A DNA stretch of 64,000 nucleotides from Lepidostoma basale (taxonomy: Eukaryota; Arthropoda; Insecta; Trichoptera; Lepidostomatidae), in assembly GCA_022606425.2 (NCBI GenBank), contig JAHDVF020000868.1, positions 310,001 to 374,000 of the forward strand. Direction: 5' to 3'. Positions within the stretch are counted from its first letter, which is position 1, and every line of letters begins with the position of its first letter. The notes below the pieces were generated by a model, which searched no databases, was not told the origin of the DNA, and saw nothing but the letters and a program-made list of their open reading frames with translations. Positions 62,890 through 64,000 of the stretch are shown here, piece after piece. The position numbers and the translations under genes were made by a program.

Positions 62890-63371
62890 GTTCCTTCAAG
62901 AATGGTGCTAAATGCCAGTATGATATGCGCTGGGCTGGACACGTCGTCAGAATGCCTGAGGCAAGACTCCCAAGGAAGATTATGTACTCTCAAGGAAAAC
63001 GCTCACACGGTGGCCAGAAGAAGCGCTTTAGGGACTCCCTTAAAGGAAACCTACAAAAGACTGGCATCGACTGTGATTGCTGGGAAAAGACTGCAGAGGA
63101 CAGACCTAGGTGGAAAACAGCAGTACATAAAGGCACACAAGACTCTGAAGCACAACGCTGAGACGACGCCGCTGAGAGGAGGGGGAGGAGGGGGAGAAAG
63201 GAGAGACCCCTGGGAGACGGTGACGGCTTCATTACAAGCGCCTTCCCCTGCCCCAAATGTCCCAAAATATGTGGGTCCAGGATCGGGCTCTTCAGTCACA
63301 TACGAACCCACAACCGTGAAGGACAGTCTTCCTCGGACACGAGGGACAGCCGATGATGATGATGATGATAT
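62890..63371 (+). mobile_element. LINE-Z 3' end with (GAT)n tail
   Basis: 5'-truncated plus-strand copy of the family also seen at 41262-41634, ending in a run of six GAT units. The last codons run straight into the microsatellite tail, leaving almost no 3' untranslated region. Confidence 0.8.
62925..63350 (+). pseudogene. LINE-Z polymerase C-terminus with C2H2 finger
   Basis: Arg-Trp-Ala-Gly-His-Val-Val-Arg-Met-Pro, then Arg-Ser-His-Gly-Gly-Gln-Lys-Lys-Arg and Trp-Glu-Lys-Thr-Ala-Glu-Asp-Arg mark the post-RT region. A single TGA at 63159-63161 (CGA in sense, if one base is changed) interrupts the frame. Beyond it comes Cys-x2-Cys-x12-His-x3-His, a classic C2H2 finger (about 63250-63310). 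Several LINE clades carry a C-terminal finger thought to bind the template RNA. Confidence 0.8.
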
Positions 63372-64000
63372 GCAAGTATTTTTGTGCGCCTTTAATCAAT
63401 CGGACGGCAGCATTGAATAAGCTTTGTATTCTGCCCAATTTATTACTTAGTAATCCAGATTCCATTACGATAATCTTAACGTGACACTACAAACGATTTT
63501 ACGAGGGTTCTAGCTTCATTACTTACACTTGCTTATTAATTCAATTCATAAAGCTCAACATTTTAATGTCTTTGCCATATGTAGCCTTCTCGGATCCGTC
63601 CATATATGAGATTATAATATATTTTAAAACTAAGGTTCTAAAACCTACGTAAGAACAATAAGGATTCTCTGTGCGAACGTGATTTAAACTAGCGTGTGAG
63701 GACCGAAGTAGCATAGTAGCAGAAATGGTTTGCAGAAACGATCCTCCATTCAATATATTCTAGCTTATATCAATTCATCCACTGGCTGGCGTGTTAAAAG
63801 CGATTTAGCGAAATTCGAAATAACTACAAACTTTTTATTTGCTGTGCAAAATACACAAACGATATTGTTTTATGGACTCCATTCAAACTACTCGACTCAA
63901 TTGCTGCGGGAATCTATATGCCGTGGTCGAATAGTCAAAATTTATCTGGTTCACGAAATTTACGATTTTTTTTCACGAAAAACTTTTGGAAAAAAAAATA
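63372..64000. other. AT-rich stretch, nothing identified
   Basis: No supported feature to the window end. Confidence 0.4.

Noticed and set aside
62902..63420. 172-codon plus-strand ORF
   Set aside because: It is a shadow frame over the LINE-Z C-terminus. The frame with the polymerase and C2H2 motifs is a different one.

Overview
This 64 kb window looks like a repeat-packed, AT-rich stretch of an insect nuclear genome. I infer Lepidoptera or a close relative from the mix of tRNA-derived SINEs, non-LTR retrotransposons, CTAGT-ended Helitrons, piggyBac, hAT and Tigger/pogo relatives and a BEL/Pao LTR element. No sequence proves the taxon. I found no convincing host gene, tRNA gene, rRNA gene or CRISPR array. 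Every coding signal I can support belongs to a transposable element, and most are decayed.

The one large coding unit is a BEL/Pao retrotransposon on the minus strand at 27455-35638. It has two 664-bp LTRs that differ at one base, a 5-bp target duplication (CCATG), a tRNA-Tyr-type primer-binding site, a polypurine tract, and Gag, protease, reverse transcriptase, RNase H and integrase. The polyprotein is split into two overlapping reading frames at an A9 run (30276-30284). Gag carries 13 tandem 24-residue repeats. The whole element sits inside an older LINE copy (27303-27454 and 35644-35885).

Left flank (1-27 kb): a Tigger remnant, two hAT elements with 8-bp duplications, a Helitron end, an internally deleted piggyBac (16941-18231), many copies of one LINE family (here LINE-A, whose 3' end carries a TTAG/GTT-type tail), tRNA SINEs, and two palindromic elements (14227-14570 and 24347-24596) whose arms carry hammerhead-ribozyme-like motifs. 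Right flank (36-64 kb): a pogo-like element with G-rich ends (35985-37794), a Helitron-like block, a long foldback (42.1-42.4 kb), a hAT element stuffed with other insertions (44544-46669), mariner and Tigger remnants, three MITEs, and LINE 3' ends including one family that encodes a C-terminal C2H2 finger.

The most unusual signal is the hammerhead-bearing palindromes. Two unrelated sequences share one layout: near-perfect inverted arms, an 11-nt or shorter loop, a 44-50 nt single-copy tail on one side, and a 13-15 bp target duplication outside. Further hammerhead-like motifs lie near 10.1, 15.2, 41.2, 44.7, 44.9, 56.9, 60.4, 60.6 and 60.9 kb. Hammerheads are known in Penelope-like elements and retrozymes, but no Penelope-type polymerase is in the window, so these look like non-autonomous, trans-mobilised RNAs.
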